From an uncultured Coriobacteriaceae bacterium (lineage in GTDB: Bacteria; Actinomycetota; Coriobacteriia; Coriobacteriales; Atopobiaceae), in NCBI GenBank assembly GCA_900552935.1, contig USBN01000003.1:1-64000 (forward strand): DNA of 64,000 nucleotides. The letters run 5' to 3'. The translations under genes were made by a program, and so were the position numbers. Positions 26,634 through 35,662 of this stretch are shown here, one piece after another. Position 1 is the first letter of the stretch; every line of letters begins with the position of its first letter. The notes under the pieces are model-generated. The model searched no databases, was not told the origin of the DNA, and worked only from the letters and a program-made list of their open reading frames with translations.

Positions 26634-27818
26634 ATGGCTTCGTATCTTATCAAAGCTGACAAGTTCTTCCTGCCCGGCGGAGTTGCCCTGGGCGGTTACC
26701 TCAAGGTCGTTGACGGCAAGTTTGGCGCGTGGACTCCTGCTGCGTCCGAGGGCGTCGAGATCCGTGACTTCACGGGCAAGTGGATCGCTCCCGGTATGGT
26801 AGACACGCACATCCACGGTTTCTTCGGCCATGCCACTATTGACGTCGATGCCGAGGGCATGGTCGAGGCGAGCGAGAACCTCGCGAAGTTTGGCACGACG
26901 AGCTGGCTGCCCACCACCTTCACCGATGGCGTCGAGCATATCGGCGAGTGCTGCGCGGCAATCGCCGAGGCCGCAAAGTCTTGCCAAGCTGGCTCTGGCC
27001 GTGCCCACATGCAGGGCATCTACCTCGAGGGTCCGTTCTTCACGATGAAGCACGTGGGAGCTCAGAACCCGGCGTTTCTCGTCGATCCCAGCTATGAGGT
27101 CTTCCGTGGCTGGCAGGAGCGCGCCGGTGGCATGATTCGCAAGAGTGCGCTTGCTCCCGAGAGGAACGGTTCCGTCGACTACATTGCCGCGCTCGATGCC
27201 GAGGGCGTCGTGACCTGCATCGGCCACACGGATGCCACCTATGACGAGGCGCTTGCCGCAGTGAACGCTGGCGCGACCTGCTTCGTCCACACCTACAACG
27301 GCCAACGCGGCCTTCACCATCGCGACCCGGGCGTGGTGGGCTGCGCCATGTCGACGCCTGAGACCTACGCGGAGATCATCTGCGATGGCAAGCACGTGCG
27401 CGCTGCCGCGATCGAGTCCCTGCTTCGCGCCAAGGGTTGGCAGCATACGGTGCTTATCACGGATTGCCTGGGCTGCGGTGGCCTTCCCGAGGGCAACTAT
27501 ATGAGCGGCGGCATGCCCGTCGTCCTCGCCGATGGCCTGTGTTACCTGCGTAATGAGGACGGCACGAGGGGCAACATCGCCGGTTCTGTGCTCACGCTCG
27601 CCAAGGGCGTGAAGAACATCGTGGATTGGGGCCTTGCGAGCGCTGACGAGGCGATTCGCATGGCGACGGAGGTCCCGGCTCGCTCCGCGCGCATCGACGA
27701 CGTTTGCGGCTCGATCAAGCCTGGCCGCGACGCGGATTTCGTGGTCTTTGACCACGAGCTCAACCTATGCGAGACGTTCCTCGCGGGTGAGTCCGTGGGA
27801 GCCCCGATCGAGTATTAG
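26634..27818 (+). CDS. nagA: N-acetylglucosamine-6-phosphate deacetylase
   Basis: The 394-residue amidohydrolase releases acetate from GlcNAc-6-phosphate to give glucosamine-6-phosphate. Metal and catalytic motifs are in order: DTHIHG (His59, His61), YLEGPF near residue 130, the histidines of GHTDATYDEA and HTYNGQRG, and the catalytic Asp in LITDCLG. Start follows AGAAGGG. Together with the EIICB and EIIA genes it forms a GlcNAc pathway. No nagB is seen in the window. Confidence 0.95.
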   Translation: MASYLIKADKFFLPGGVALGGYLKVVDGKFGAWTPAASEGVEIRDFTGKWIAPGMVDTHIHGFFGHATIDVDAEGMVEASENLAKFGTTSWLPTTFTDGVEHIGECCAAIAEAAKSCQAGSGRAHMQGIYLEGPFFTMKHVGAQNPAFLVDPSYEVFRGWQERAGGMIRKSALAPERNGSVDYIAALDAEGVVTCIGHTDATYDEALAAVNAGATCFVHTYNGQRGLHHRDPGVVGCAMSTPETYAEIICDGKHVRAAAIESLLRAKGWQHTVLITDCLGCGGLPEGNYMSGGMPVVLADGLCYLRNEDGTRGNIAGSVLTLAKGVKNIVDWGLASADEAIRMATEVPARSARIDDVCGSIKPGRDADFVVFDHELNLCETFLAGESVGAPIEY

Positions 27819-27870
27819 CGGCGATGCAGTAGCGCGGGTCGTGGCGAGGACGCGGGCGGCAGATAGAAGA

Positions 27871-27892
27871 CTGTCGGCGGGGTCGCCGGCAG
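27871..27892 (+). other. hairpin after nagA
   Basis: CTGTCGGCG and CGCCGGCAG form a 9-bp stem with loop GGGT. There is no T-run, so transcription may continue into the EIIA leader at 27955. Confidence 0.5.
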
Positions 27893-27954
27893 CACCTGTG
27901 TCAATATGGCAGAGATAACGCGCGTGTGCCGCTTCTGGAAACAGTGCGTAACGA

Positions 27955-28037
27955 AACCTCCTGCGGGGCGCGTTGCGTGCTTTGATGGGACGAACTAATC
28001 GCCCGTTAGGCACGTGCTGCCCCGCAGGAGGTTCTTC
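27955..28037 (+). ncRNA. structured 5' leader that buries the ribosome site of the mannose-type EIIA gene
   Basis: AACCTCCTGCGGGGC (27955-27969) is perfectly complementary over 15 bases to GCCCCGCAGGAGGTT (28019-28033), which contains the gene's only AGGAGG, 4 bases before the ATG spacer ends. Arm 1 therefore holds ACCTCCT, the same sequence as the 16S rRNA anti-Shine-Dalgarno. Inside the 49-base loop two further stems can form: CGTGC/GCACG (27976-27980 with 28010-28014) and GGG-a-CGA/TCG-CCC (27987-27993 with 27999-28004). The stacked, bulged layout looks like a regulatory leader. I do not recognise a known riboswitch class. Confidence 0.65.
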
Positions 28038-28439
28038 ATGGTTGGATTCGTCCTCACTGGTCACGGAGAGTTCGCGCCTGGTCTCGCGAGCGCCCTTGAC
28101 CTCTTCGCTGGTCCCCAGGAGAACTTTGACGTCGTGCCGTTTGACGTGAGGCACGCCGGCGAGTATCCGCACCTTATCAGTGCCGCCATCGCCACTATGC
28201 GCGAGCATACCGACGGCGTCCTCGTGATGTGCGATCTTATCGGCGGCACGCCGTACTACCAGTCGATGACAGCGTCCGCCATGATGCCGGACGTGCGCGT
28301 CGTTGCCGGCGCAAATCTCCCGATGGTTATCGAGACGGTCTTCACTCGTAACGCGGATACGGCTGCCACGCCAGATTCGCTCGTGACCGTAGCGCTCGAC
28401 GCCGGAAAGAGCGGCGTGGAGAGTCGCTTGATCTCCTAG
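28038..28439 (+). CDS. PTS mannose/fructose/sorbose-family EIIA
   Basis: A 133-residue single-domain EIIA. The phosphorylated histidine is His9 in LTGHGEFAPGL, and the conserved DLIGGTPYYQSM follows near residue 70. Members hand phosphate to a EIIB of the mannose superfamily, but no EIIB, EIIC or EIID of this type is in the window. The gene may work with a distant permease or act as a regulator. Translation should be limited by the leader hairpin. Its stop overlaps the AroM-family stop on the other strand by four bases. Confidence 0.9.
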   Translation: MVGFVLTGHGEFAPGLASALDLFAGPQENFDVVPFDVRHAGEYPHLISAAIATMREHTDGVLVMCDLIGGTPYYQSMTASAMMPDVRVVAGANLPMVIETVFTRNADTAATPDSLVTVALDAGKSGVESRLIS

Positions 28440-29116
28440 CCCAGCAGCTCAGACACCACGCTCGCGACGAGCGTGCGGGGAAGCAGTACGTCGAGGCCGC
28501 TCGCACGGCGCGCCGCGTCGCGCATGGCGAGGGTGAAGCCCATGCAGTCGAGGCAGAGGAATGCGTCGTCCGCGCCCTTGAGCGTAGCCGCGGCGCGCGT
28601 GACGCCGTCAATGCCCTGATAGGGGCTTGCGGAAACGATATCGACCTCGACGCCGCTCATGCTCCACCACTCACGCGCCTGCTCGATCTGCGACGGATCA
28701 GGCACCATGACGGCGACGCGGCGACCGCCGGCGAGCGCGCGGGCATTCGAGTGCAGGAGAGGCTGCGGGAAGATGAGGGGAACTGTGTGACGGAGCTCCG
28801 GGAAGGAACCGGTGCAGAGCACGATGATAGCGCGGCAGCCGTCCGCCTCGGCTTGATCGATCTTTGCCTGAACGAGGGGGACGACCTTGTCTCCCGAGAA
28901 GGTGGCCTGGCGACCGTCGCTCATGCGCGAGACGAGGACCTCCTCGCCGGGCTCGGGCTTAAGCTCGCTCTCGACCTGCTCAAGCGTCATACCGTCAAGC
29001 GCGCCGTACTCGACGAGCTCGAGGTTGTTCGCAAGACGCTGGACAAGGTCACAGGTCATGTCCGTGCGGGGACTCTGGCCCACCGTGATGCCTGCGATAC
29101 GCGTATGACGTGCCAT
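28436..29116 (-). CDS. AroM family protein
   Basis: A 226-residue protein starting MARHTRIAGITVGQSPRTDM, with the AroM signature GQSPR at residues 14-18 and LCTGSFPELR in the middle. E. coli AroM is of unknown biochemical function, named for its place in the aroL operon. The family resembles Asp/Glu racemase-like folds, with a conserved Cys in LCTGSF and another in CLDCMGFT. GGAGG precedes ATG 29116. It follows the DUF1177 gene on the same strand, separated by a terminator-like hairpin. Confidence 0.88.
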   Translation of the reverse strand: MARHTRIAGITVGQSPRTDMTCDLVQRLANNLELVEYGALDGMTLEQVESELKPEPGEEVLVSRMSDGRQATFSGDKVVPLVQAKIDQAEADGCRAIIVLCTGSFPELRHTVPLIFPQPLLHSNARALAGGRRVAVMVPDPSQIEQAREWWSMSGVEVDIVSASPYQGIDGVTRAAATLKGADDAFLCLDCMGFTLAMRDAARRASGLDVLLPRTLVASVVSELLG

Positions 29117-29169
29117 GATGCCTCCAAGAGAGTGATTGCCGAGACAAATTCGGGCTCGGCACATGGAAA

Positions 29170-29196
29170 GGCCCGCCGACGCTGTGTCGACGGGCC
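29170..29196 (-). terminator. hairpin after the DUF1177 gene
   Basis: GGCCCG-c-CGAC and GTCG-a-CGGGCC pair around GCTGT, followed on the minus strand by TTTCC. It nearly repeats the sequence of the terminator at 24320. Confidence 0.7.
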
Positions 29197-29215
29197 AAGT
29201 GATGCGTATGCCTGA

Positions 29216-30154
29216 CTACTCGGACTTGCCGGGGGTCTGGAAGCGGCTCATATCGCCGTAGAGCTTCTGGAGACGGTCGAACTGCTCCTCGTCATAGAAC
29301 TTGCAGGCGCCGGGGCCAAAGACCTTGGCGACCTCGACGGCGAAGCGGGCGGCCTCCTCCACGTCGGTGCCATGGGTGGCGCCGGTGGCGCAGCCGGCGA
29401 CCATCTGCTCGGTCGCGATCGCGACACCGACGACGGGGGCGTCGGTGGAGGTGGTGGGCTGGAGGATCGAGTTGAGGTGGTAGAGGTCATTGCCGTAGGG
29501 CGTGATGTCCTGCTGCGAGAGGGCGAAGACCTGCGGCATCTTGCCGGTGACGCGGGTCATGACGTCCATGAGGTCATTGGAGACGGACAGGATGTAGCCC
29601 ATCTTGGTGGTGGGGGAGATGGCGATGCCGTTCACGTTGATGATGCGGTTGCCCTTGGTGGTGTCGATGGAGATGATGGCGTCCATGCGCTCGTCGACCT
29701 CCATGCGGTTCATGGTCGCCATGTCGATCGGGGAGTCCATGAAGGGAACCGGCTCGTGCGGGAGCGTTGGGGCGTCCGGGCAGACGTGGGTGGCGATGAT
29801 GACGTCGCCCTCGAGGACGTCGCCGTTCTCGTGCATCTCGGCGAGCTTGAGGGCGGCGGTGAGGGCGGCGAGGGCGCCGTCACCGTCGGACACGGCACCG
29901 ATCATCTCGGGACGAGCGCCGAGGCCGCCGAGACGGCCGACGATGCCGAGCGTGGGGGCGGTGCCACCGCAGGACTTGCCGTTGGAGCCGGGGATGAGGA
30001 CCTTGATGCAGTCGGTGCCACCGCGGTCGCCGCTGACGCGCTCGACGGTCACCTCGGTGATGCCGTGGCTGCGGATGAGCGCGGCGCACTCCTCGCCGGA
30101 GGCCTGGGGCTTGTCGATGAGGTCATAGATGTCGAGCATCTGACGAAGAAGCAT
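29216..30154 (-). CDS. DUF1177 domain protein
   Basis: The 312-residue product matches DUF1177 across its length, with VCPDAPTLPHEPVPFMDSP, THGTDVEEAARFAVEVAKV and an SIDTTKGNRI stretch. The Asp, Glu and His content looks like a metal enzyme site, but no function is established. From memory, DUF1177 and AroM proteins are often encoded together near peptide transporters, which fits the Opp cluster that follows; this link is an inference. Start 30154 (MLLRQMLDIYDLI) has GGAAAGG upstream. Confidence 0.85.
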   Translation of the reverse strand: MLLRQMLDIYDLIDKPQASGEECAALIRSHGITEVTVERVSGDRGGTDCIKVLIPGSNGKSCGGTAPTLGIVGRLGGLGARPEMIGAVSDGDGALAALTAALKLAEMHENGDVLEGDVIIATHVCPDAPTLPHEPVPFMDSPIDMATMNRMEVDERMDAIISIDTTKGNRIINVNGIAISPTTKMGYILSVSNDLMDVMTRVTGKMPQVFALSQQDITPYGNDLYHLNSILQPTTSTDAPVVGVAIATEQMVAGCATGATHGTDVEEAARFAVEVAKVFGPGACKFYDEEQFDRLQKLYGDMSRFQTPGKSE

Positions 30155-30299
30155 GGATGGTCGCCTTTCCTTAGAGGTTATTCGCAACGCTCCCCATCAT
30201 ACGGCAATGAACGCCTTACGTGTGCAAGCGCTATGCTAGTCGACCGATAAAGGGCAGGGGCGTTCGCGTCGTGCGGCGTCTTCATCCAAGGGAGGATGC

Positions 30300-31715
30300 A
30301 TGGGAACCGAGGAACTCGACTTCTCTACCGTCAACGAGCTCACGAATAACTTCGCGAGCGTGCGCGCCAACCGCGTGGCGCGCAACTCCGTCACTGCGCT
30401 CGGCGTGGTCGAGGCAAGCGTCGACCGCAGGCAGGCGCGTAACTACCAGGACACCTTTGGCGTGTCGCTCAAGGCCGCCAAGACCGTGACCGGCCAGCGC
30501 CACTCGGGTCGCTGCTGGATGTTCTCGACGCTCAACGTCCTGCGCTCCAAGGTCCTCGCCAATCTCGACATCGATGACTTTGAGTTCTCCCAGAACTACG
30601 TGCAGTTCTATGACAAGCTCGAGCGTTGCAACTCCCGCCTCGAGTACGTGATCGACACCGCGGATCAGCCTTGGAATGACCGCGAGGTCACCCAGCTCAT
30701 GCTCACCCCGGTCGATGACGGTGGCCAGTTCGTCTTCTGCTGCAACATCGTGAAGAAGTGGGGCGCCATCCCCAAGGCCCTCATGCCGGACACCGCCTGC
30801 AACAAGGACACCGCGCAGATGAACGCCCTGCTCACGACCCTCCTTCGCAAGGACGCCACGATCCTGCGCAAGATGGCTGCGAAGGGTGCCACGCTCGAGG
30901 AGCTTCGTGCCAAGAAGCAGGAGATGCTGCCCGAGTTCCACCAGATCCTTTGCTGCTGCCTGGGCGAGCCGCCCGTGACCTTCGACCTCGCGATTGAGGT
31001 GGGCGAGGGTGCCGACGTCGACGCTTCAAAGGTCGAGGAACTCATCTCCGCCAACGGTGGCGAGCCGCGACGCGTCCTACGTGACGCGGGTATCACCCCG
31101 GTCGAGTTTGTCGAGCGTTACGTGAAGCTCGACCTCTCGCAGTACGTCGAGCTCGTCAACTTCCCGGGTGAGACCCGTCCCTACGAGCATGCCTATGGCA
31201 TCCGCTATTTCGATCCGGTCATTGGCGGCCAGCGCCTCCGCTTCCTCAACATGCCGATGGAGGACCTCGAGAACGCCGCTGTCGAGTCGCTCAAGGCTGG
31301 CGTCCCCGCCTTCATGATGTGCGCCGTCAACAAGAACCTCATGCGCAAGGACGAGGACTTCTCCGGCGTGCTCGCGCTCGACGGAATGGACCTCGACGGC
31401 ACCTTTGGCGTCGACCTCTCCCAGACCAAGGCCGAGATGATCGATGACCGCGAGTGCGGCATGACGCACTGCATGGCCTTCCAGGGCGTTGAGCTGGGCG
31501 AGGACGGCAAGCCCGTCGCTTGGCGTGTCGAGAACAGCTGGGGCGACGATTTCGGCTTTGACGGCTACCTCGTCATGGACGCGGACTGGTTCCGCCTCTA
31601 CGGCGGCGACGTCGTCGTCGAGCGCCGCTTCCTGCCGCAGCGCATCCTCGACCTCTGGGACACCCTGCCGCTCGAGGACGTCGCCTATTGGGACAACATG
31701 CTCGCGATTGGCTAG
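30300..31715 (+). CDS. pepC: aminopeptidase C (C1B, bleomycin hydrolase family)
   Basis: This 471-residue cytoplasmic cysteine peptidase removes N-terminal residues from peptides. The catalytic triad motifs are QRHSGRCWMFSTLN (Cys at about 73), MTHCMAFQGV (His) and WRVENSWGDD (Asn). The length is close to PepC of lactic acid bacteria (about 450). Homologs form hexameric barrels with the active sites inside. GGGAGGATGC precedes the ATG. It ends before a strong terminator, so it is separate from the opp operon but should process the peptides that operon imports. Confidence 0.95.
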   Translation: MGTEELDFSTVNELTNNFASVRANRVARNSVTALGVVEASVDRRQARNYQDTFGVSLKAAKTVTGQRHSGRCWMFSTLNVLRSKVLANLDIDDFEFSQNYVQFYDKLERCNSRLEYVIDTADQPWNDREVTQLMLTPVDDGGQFVFCCNIVKKWGAIPKALMPDTACNKDTAQMNALLTTLLRKDATILRKMAAKGATLEELRAKKQEMLPEFHQILCCCLGEPPVTFDLAIEVGEGADVDASKVEELISANGGEPRRVLRDAGITPVEFVERYVKLDLSQYVELVNFPGETRPYEHAYGIRYFDPVIGGQRLRFLNMPMEDLENAAVESLKAGVPAFMMCAVNKNLMRKDEDFSGVLALDGMDLDGTFGVDLSQTKAEMIDDRECGMTHCMAFQGVELGEDGKPVAWRVENSWGDDFGFDGYLVMDADWFRLYGGDVVVERRFLPQRILDLWDTLPLEDVAYWDNMLAIG

Positions 31716-31786
31716 GGCTTCTAGAGCGGAGACCCCCATCGGTGGCGCCGCCTCGAAGAGTCTTATGCACATATGTGATGAAATGT

Positions 31787-31829
31787 CCGCAGACGGTCAA
31801 ACAGCGGTTTGCCGTCTGCGGCTTTTTTA
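31787..31829 (+). terminator. terminator of pepC
   Basis: CCGCAGACGG and CCGTCTGCGG pair with additional AAAC/GTTT pairing inside, followed by a run of seven T. Confidence 0.95.
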
Positions 31830-32078
31830 TAGCCGGTCACACGAAAATGTACAGTAATTAGAGACATCTATCAGGTAAAGTAGGAAGTTGCTGTTTTGTC
31901 CAAAAGCAGTCCAGTATTTCGCCTGAGTAAACCATCGCGTATCACTAGCTCAACGTGATGTAGTTTCAGATATCTTTTATTAAGCGAATTGCATGGCTGG
32001 CAAGGTATTTACAGTTTTCCAGGCATATCCGCGTTTTTCAAGAGGGCGCTCGCGTCCTGACACCAAAAGGGAGGAACC
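31830..32078 (+). promoter_or_regulatory. AT-rich leader of the opp operon
   Basis: This gene-free AT-rich stretch must contain the opp promoter. It has the small inverted repeat ATCAC...GTGAT (31940-31958). TTGCAT (31988) and TACAGT (32009) could be promoter boxes but are 15 bases apart, too close for confidence. Confidence 0.35.
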
Positions 32079-33680
32079 ATGTCTGACCTCAAGATCTCTC
32101 GTCGTTCGTTCGTCGGTGGCGTGTCCATCTTTGCGGCGGCGATGGCGGGTACCGCACTCTCCGGCTGCAGCTCTGATGGTGGCTCGACTTCCACCGGTGC
32201 TGGTGCCGATGGCGGCACGCTCGTCATCAGCCTGCCCTCCTCGCCCAAGTACCTCGACCCTGTCAAGTACACGGGCGCCTATGAGGCCCAGATCATCTGG
32301 TGCGTGTGCGACAACCTCGTTGACTACAACATCGACCTCACCGAGATTGTTCCCCAGCTCGCCACCGAGTGGAAGGTCTCCGACGACGGCCTCACCTACA
32401 CCTTCACCATCCGTGATGATGCTAAGTTCCAGGCTGGCCAGTACCAGGAGGGCCGCGCCGTCGTCGCCGAGGACGTCAAGTACTCCCTCGAGCGCTCCGC
32501 GACTGAGTCCTCGATGAACCGCCTTGCCATGCTCGACCACTGCAACGTCGTTGATGACCACACGGTCGAGTGCGTGCTGAAGGCCCCTAACGCCTCGTTC
32601 CTCACCGCTCTTACGGATGCCGGCAACGTCATCGTCCCGAAGGAAGAGGTCGAGGGCTGGGGCGATGCCTTCGGCGATCACCTCGTGGGCTCTGGTGCGT
32701 TCAAGCTCGACCAGTTCGTGAAGGACCAGCAGAGCGACCTGTCCCGCTCTGATTGCTACTGGGGCGAGAAGCCGCACCTCGACGGCGTCACCATTAAGGT
32801 CGTTACCGACATGACCCAGTCTGCTAACGGCCTGGCCACGGGTGAGATCGACATCGCCACCTCGCTCACGGGCGAGGCCACCCAGACCATCAAGAACAAT
32901 GACCAGCTCGTCCTGGACCAGAAGGAGGCGCTCCACGTCGCCTACGTCTACATGAACCAGGTCAACGGCCCCACTGCCGACCAGAAGGTCCGCAAGGCCA
33001 TCCTCATGGCCGTTAACCGTGATGACCTGGTCAAGGGTGTCTACCCCTATGGCGAGGCTACGACCGCCGTCCTGCCCCTGCCCAAGGGCTCTTGGGGCTA
33101 TGACGAGTCCGTCGAGGCTGACGTCCCGGCCTATGACCCCGAGGGCGCCAAGAAGCTCCTCGCCGAGGCTGGCTATCCGGACGGTCTCACCCTCAACATG
33201 TACATCTCCAACACCGAGGCTCGCGTGAAGATGGCCACCATCCTCCAGCAGGCCCTCAAGGAGAACCTGAACATCGATCTCGTCATCAACCCGAGCGACT
33301 GGGGCACCTTCAGCGCCGCCGCCTCCGCCGGCAAGGCTGACCTGTACGGCATGAGCTGGTCCTGGTACCCCGATCCCTTCTTCTTCCTCAACAAGCTGTT
33401 CAGCTCCACGGAAGTTGGCGCGCTTGGCAACGGTGCCGGCTTCAGCCACTCCGAGGTTGACGAGCTGCTCGACAAGGCCCTCGAGGTCACGGATCAGAAC
33501 GAGCGTGCCAAGTACTACAAGGAGGCCCTGAAGAAGATCGTCTCCTATGACCCGATGCTCGTCTATGGCTCCGAGTACGTGAACACCGGCCTTACCAAGA
33601 AGGTCGAGGGCTTCCAGAGCCGCGCCGACAACAAGACGGTCATCGTCTCCAACGAGATTAACATCTCCAAGACGGCGTAA
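32079..33680 (+). CDS. oppA: oligopeptide/dipeptide ABC transporter substrate-binding lipoprotein
   Basis: A 533-residue family-5 solute-binding protein. The N terminus has a twin-arginine motif (SRRSFVGG, residues 7-14), a hydrophobic stretch and the lipobox LSGC with Cys30, so it is probably exported by Tat and lipid-anchored. The mature part has the family pattern from TLVISLPSSPKYLDPVKY through LATEWKVSDDGLTYTFTIRD. Four transporter genes follow. AAAGGGAGG lies before the ATG. The bound peptide length cannot be told from sequence. Confidence 0.94.
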   Translation: MSDLKISRRSFVGGVSIFAAAMAGTALSGCSSDGGSTSTGAGADGGTLVISLPSSPKYLDPVKYTGAYEAQIIWCVCDNLVDYNIDLTEIVPQLATEWKVSDDGLTYTFTIRDDAKFQAGQYQEGRAVVAEDVKYSLERSATESSMNRLAMLDHCNVVDDHTVECVLKAPNASFLTALTDAGNVIVPKEEVEGWGDAFGDHLVGSGAFKLDQFVKDQQSDLSRSDCYWGEKPHLDGVTIKVVTDMTQSANGLATGEIDIATSLTGEATQTIKNNDQLVLDQKEALHVAYVYMNQVNGPTADQKVRKAILMAVNRDDLVKGVYPYGEATTAVLPLPKGSWGYDESVEADVPAYDPEGAKKLLAEAGYPDGLTLNMYISNTEARVKMATILQQALKENLNIDLVINPSDWGTFSAAASAGKADLYGMSWSWYPDPFFFLNKLFSSTEVGALGNGAGFSHSEVDELLDKALEVTDQNERAKYYKEALKKIVSYDPMLVYGSEYVNTGLTKKVEGFQSRADNKTVIVSNEINISKTA

Positions 33681-33705
33681 TTTGAGTATTTCATTCAGTT
33701 AAGAA

Positions 33706-33740
33706 TGATGGGGGCATGGCCCAGAGCCGTGCCCCCATCA
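33706..33740 (+). terminator. intra-operon hairpin between oppA and oppB
   Basis: TGATGGGGGCA and TGCCCCCATCA pair perfectly over 11 bases with inner GGC/GCC pairing. There is no T-run. Such hairpins commonly let the binding protein be made in excess over the permease. Confidence 0.75.
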
Positions 33741-33795
33741 CATGGTTACGCGGGCACAAGTTCCCGCCAGACTCCGCTCAGGGGGTGTTGCAAAG

Positions 33796-34752
33796 GTGGC
33801 AAAGACAATCCTCAAGAGGATTCTCCAGACGATTCCGGTTCTGTTCGTAGTCGTCACCATCACCTTCGTCCTCACGCGCATGATTCCGGGCGATCCAGCG
33901 GCGCAGATGCTGGGTCCGCAGGCGTCACCCGATGCGATTGCGACGATGAGAGTAAAGATGGGCCTCGACGAGCCCATGCTTACGCAGTACATCAACTATC
34001 TGGTTGGTATCCTGCACGGCGATTTCGGCTATTCGTACTCCTACAGTGGCCCCGTCATGCCCATCATTCTGAGCAGGCTTCCCTCCACGCTTTCGATCAC
34101 CCTTACGGGCCTCGTGCTTGCGCTTCTCGTTGGCGTGCCCATTGGCGTCGTGTCCGCCGTGAAGCAGAACACCATCTTTGACTACGTCTTCATGGTGCTT
34201 GCCCTCGTTGGCGTGTCTATGCCTATTTTCTGGCTGGGCCTCATGCTCGTCCTCACCTTCTCGGTGAATCTGGGCTGGCTCCCCGCCATGGGCATGGGTG
34301 CGATGTCGAAGGGCGTCTGGGACGTTATTAGCCACATGATCCTGCCGTGCTTCTGCCTGGCGACGATCCCCGCGGCGACGTTTGCCCGCATCACGCGTTC
34401 CAGCATGCTCGAGACGATCAACGGCGAGTACATCAAGGCTCTCCGCGCTCGCGGCATCAAGGAGTCCAAGATCATCTGGAAGCACGCGCTCAAGAACGCG
34501 CTCCCGCCCATCGTGACCGTCTTGGGCCTTCAGCTTGCCAGCGCCTTCGCCGGCGCCATCCTAACGGAGACCATCTTCTCCTGGCCTGGCCTTGGCACGC
34601 TCATTGTCAATGCCGTCAACGGCCGTGACTACTCGCTCATTCAGGGCGTGGTCCTGTTCTCCGCCGTCGTTTTCGTCTTCGTTAACCTCGTTGTTGACAT
34701 CGTCTACATGGTCATCAACCCCAAGGTCAATTATGAGGGGGGTAGCAACTAA
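33796..34752 (+). CDS. oppB: peptide ABC transporter permease OppB/DppB
   Basis: The 318-residue membrane protein has six predicted helices. The N-terminal VTFVLTRMIPGDPA stretch is diagnostic of DppB/OppB, and the ATPase-coupling EAA loop is GEYIKALRARGIKES. GTG 33796 (VAKVAKTILKRILQTIPV) is preferred, as AGGGGGTG lies upstream. The longer in-frame ATG at 33742 overlaps the hairpin trailer and lacks a ribosome site. Its stop overlaps the oppC start by one base. Confidence 0.92.
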   Translation: MAKTILKRILQTIPVLFVVVTITFVLTRMIPGDPAAQMLGPQASPDAIATMRVKMGLDEPMLTQYINYLVGILHGDFGYSYSYSGPVMPIILSRLPSTLSITLTGLVLALLVGVPIGVVSAVKQNTIFDYVFMVLALVGVSMPIFWLGLMLVLTFSVNLGWLPAMGMGAMSKGVWDVISHMILPCFCLATIPAATFARITRSSMLETINGEYIKALRARGIKESKIIWKHALKNALPPIVTVLGLQLASAFAGAILTETIFSWPGLGTLIVNAVNGRDYSLIQGVVLFSAVVFVFVNLVVDIVYMVINPKVNYEGGSN

Positions 34753-35657
34753 TGGCAGATAACGCTACTGGCGCTAGCCTTTCTGACGAGGCAACGCTCA
34801 AGATGCTCGAGCGTGAGCGCAAGGCGAACAACGCCTGGCACAAGCTCGCTCGTAACAAGATGGCGCTCGTGGGCCTTGCGATCGTCGTCGTGATGGTGAT
34901 TCTCGCCATCTTTGCGCCTCTGCTTGCTCCGTGTGATCCCAACGCCACGGATACCGGCAACATGTTTGCCGCTCCCGGTGTGGGGGGCCACCTGTTTGGC
35001 ACCGACGCCTATGGCCGTGACCTTCTCTCCCGAGTGATCTATGGTGCACGCATCTCGATCTTCATCGCCATCGGCGGCACCATCCTCGGTGCCATCGTCG
35101 GCATCCTGCTGGGCCTCATTGCCGGCTTCTTTGGCGGCATCGTTGACTCTGTGATCATGCGCATCATGGACGGCATGATGGCGTTCCCGTTCATCTTGCT
35201 GTCCCTCATTCTCATGACCATTCTTGGTCAAGGCACCATCAACGTGATTATCGCGATTGGCGTTGCGAACGTGCCCAACTTCGCTCGTGTCGTGCGAGGC
35301 CAGGTCCATGTCGTGAAGAACGAGGAGTACTGCAACGCCGAGCGCGTCATTGGCGCCAGCCCCGCTCGCATCCTCTTCAAGCACATCTTCGCCAATGCCA
35401 TGAGTCCGGTCATTGTCTACTTCACGCTCAACATCGCCAGCGCGATCATCTCTGAGGCCGCACTCTCCTTCCTCGGTCTTGGCATCCAGCCGCCCACCGC
35501 TTCTTGGGGCTCGATTCTTTCCGAGGGCAAGAGCTGCCTGCAGGGTGCCCCTCACATCGCCACGATTTCTGGCATGTTCATCCTCGTCACCGTTCTTGGC
35601 TTCAACCTGTTTGGTGACGGTATTCGTGACGTTCTCGACCCGAAGCAGAAGAGGTAG
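34752..35657 (+). CDS. oppC: peptide ABC transporter permease OppC/DppC
   Basis: The 301-residue permease has the OppC N-terminal helix (ALVGLAIVVVMVILAIFAPL), the HLFGTDAYGRDLLSRVIYGAR signature split around residue 80-100, and the EAA loop EEYCNAERVIGASPARI. It forms the heterodimeric channel with OppB. The start overlaps the oppB stop (TAATG). Confidence 0.95.
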   Translation: MADNATGASLSDEATLKMLERERKANNAWHKLARNKMALVGLAIVVVMVILAIFAPLLAPCDPNATDTGNMFAAPGVGGHLFGTDAYGRDLLSRVIYGARISIFIAIGGTILGAIVGILLGLIAGFFGGIVDSVIMRIMDGMMAFPFILLSLILMTILGQGTINVIIAIGVANVPNFARVVRGQVHVVKNEEYCNAERVIGASPARILFKHIFANAMSPVIVYFTLNIASAIISEAALSFLGLGIQPPTASWGSILSEGKSCLQGAPHIATISGMFILVTVLGFNLFGDGIRDVLDPKQKR

Positions 35658-35662
35658 GCCCT

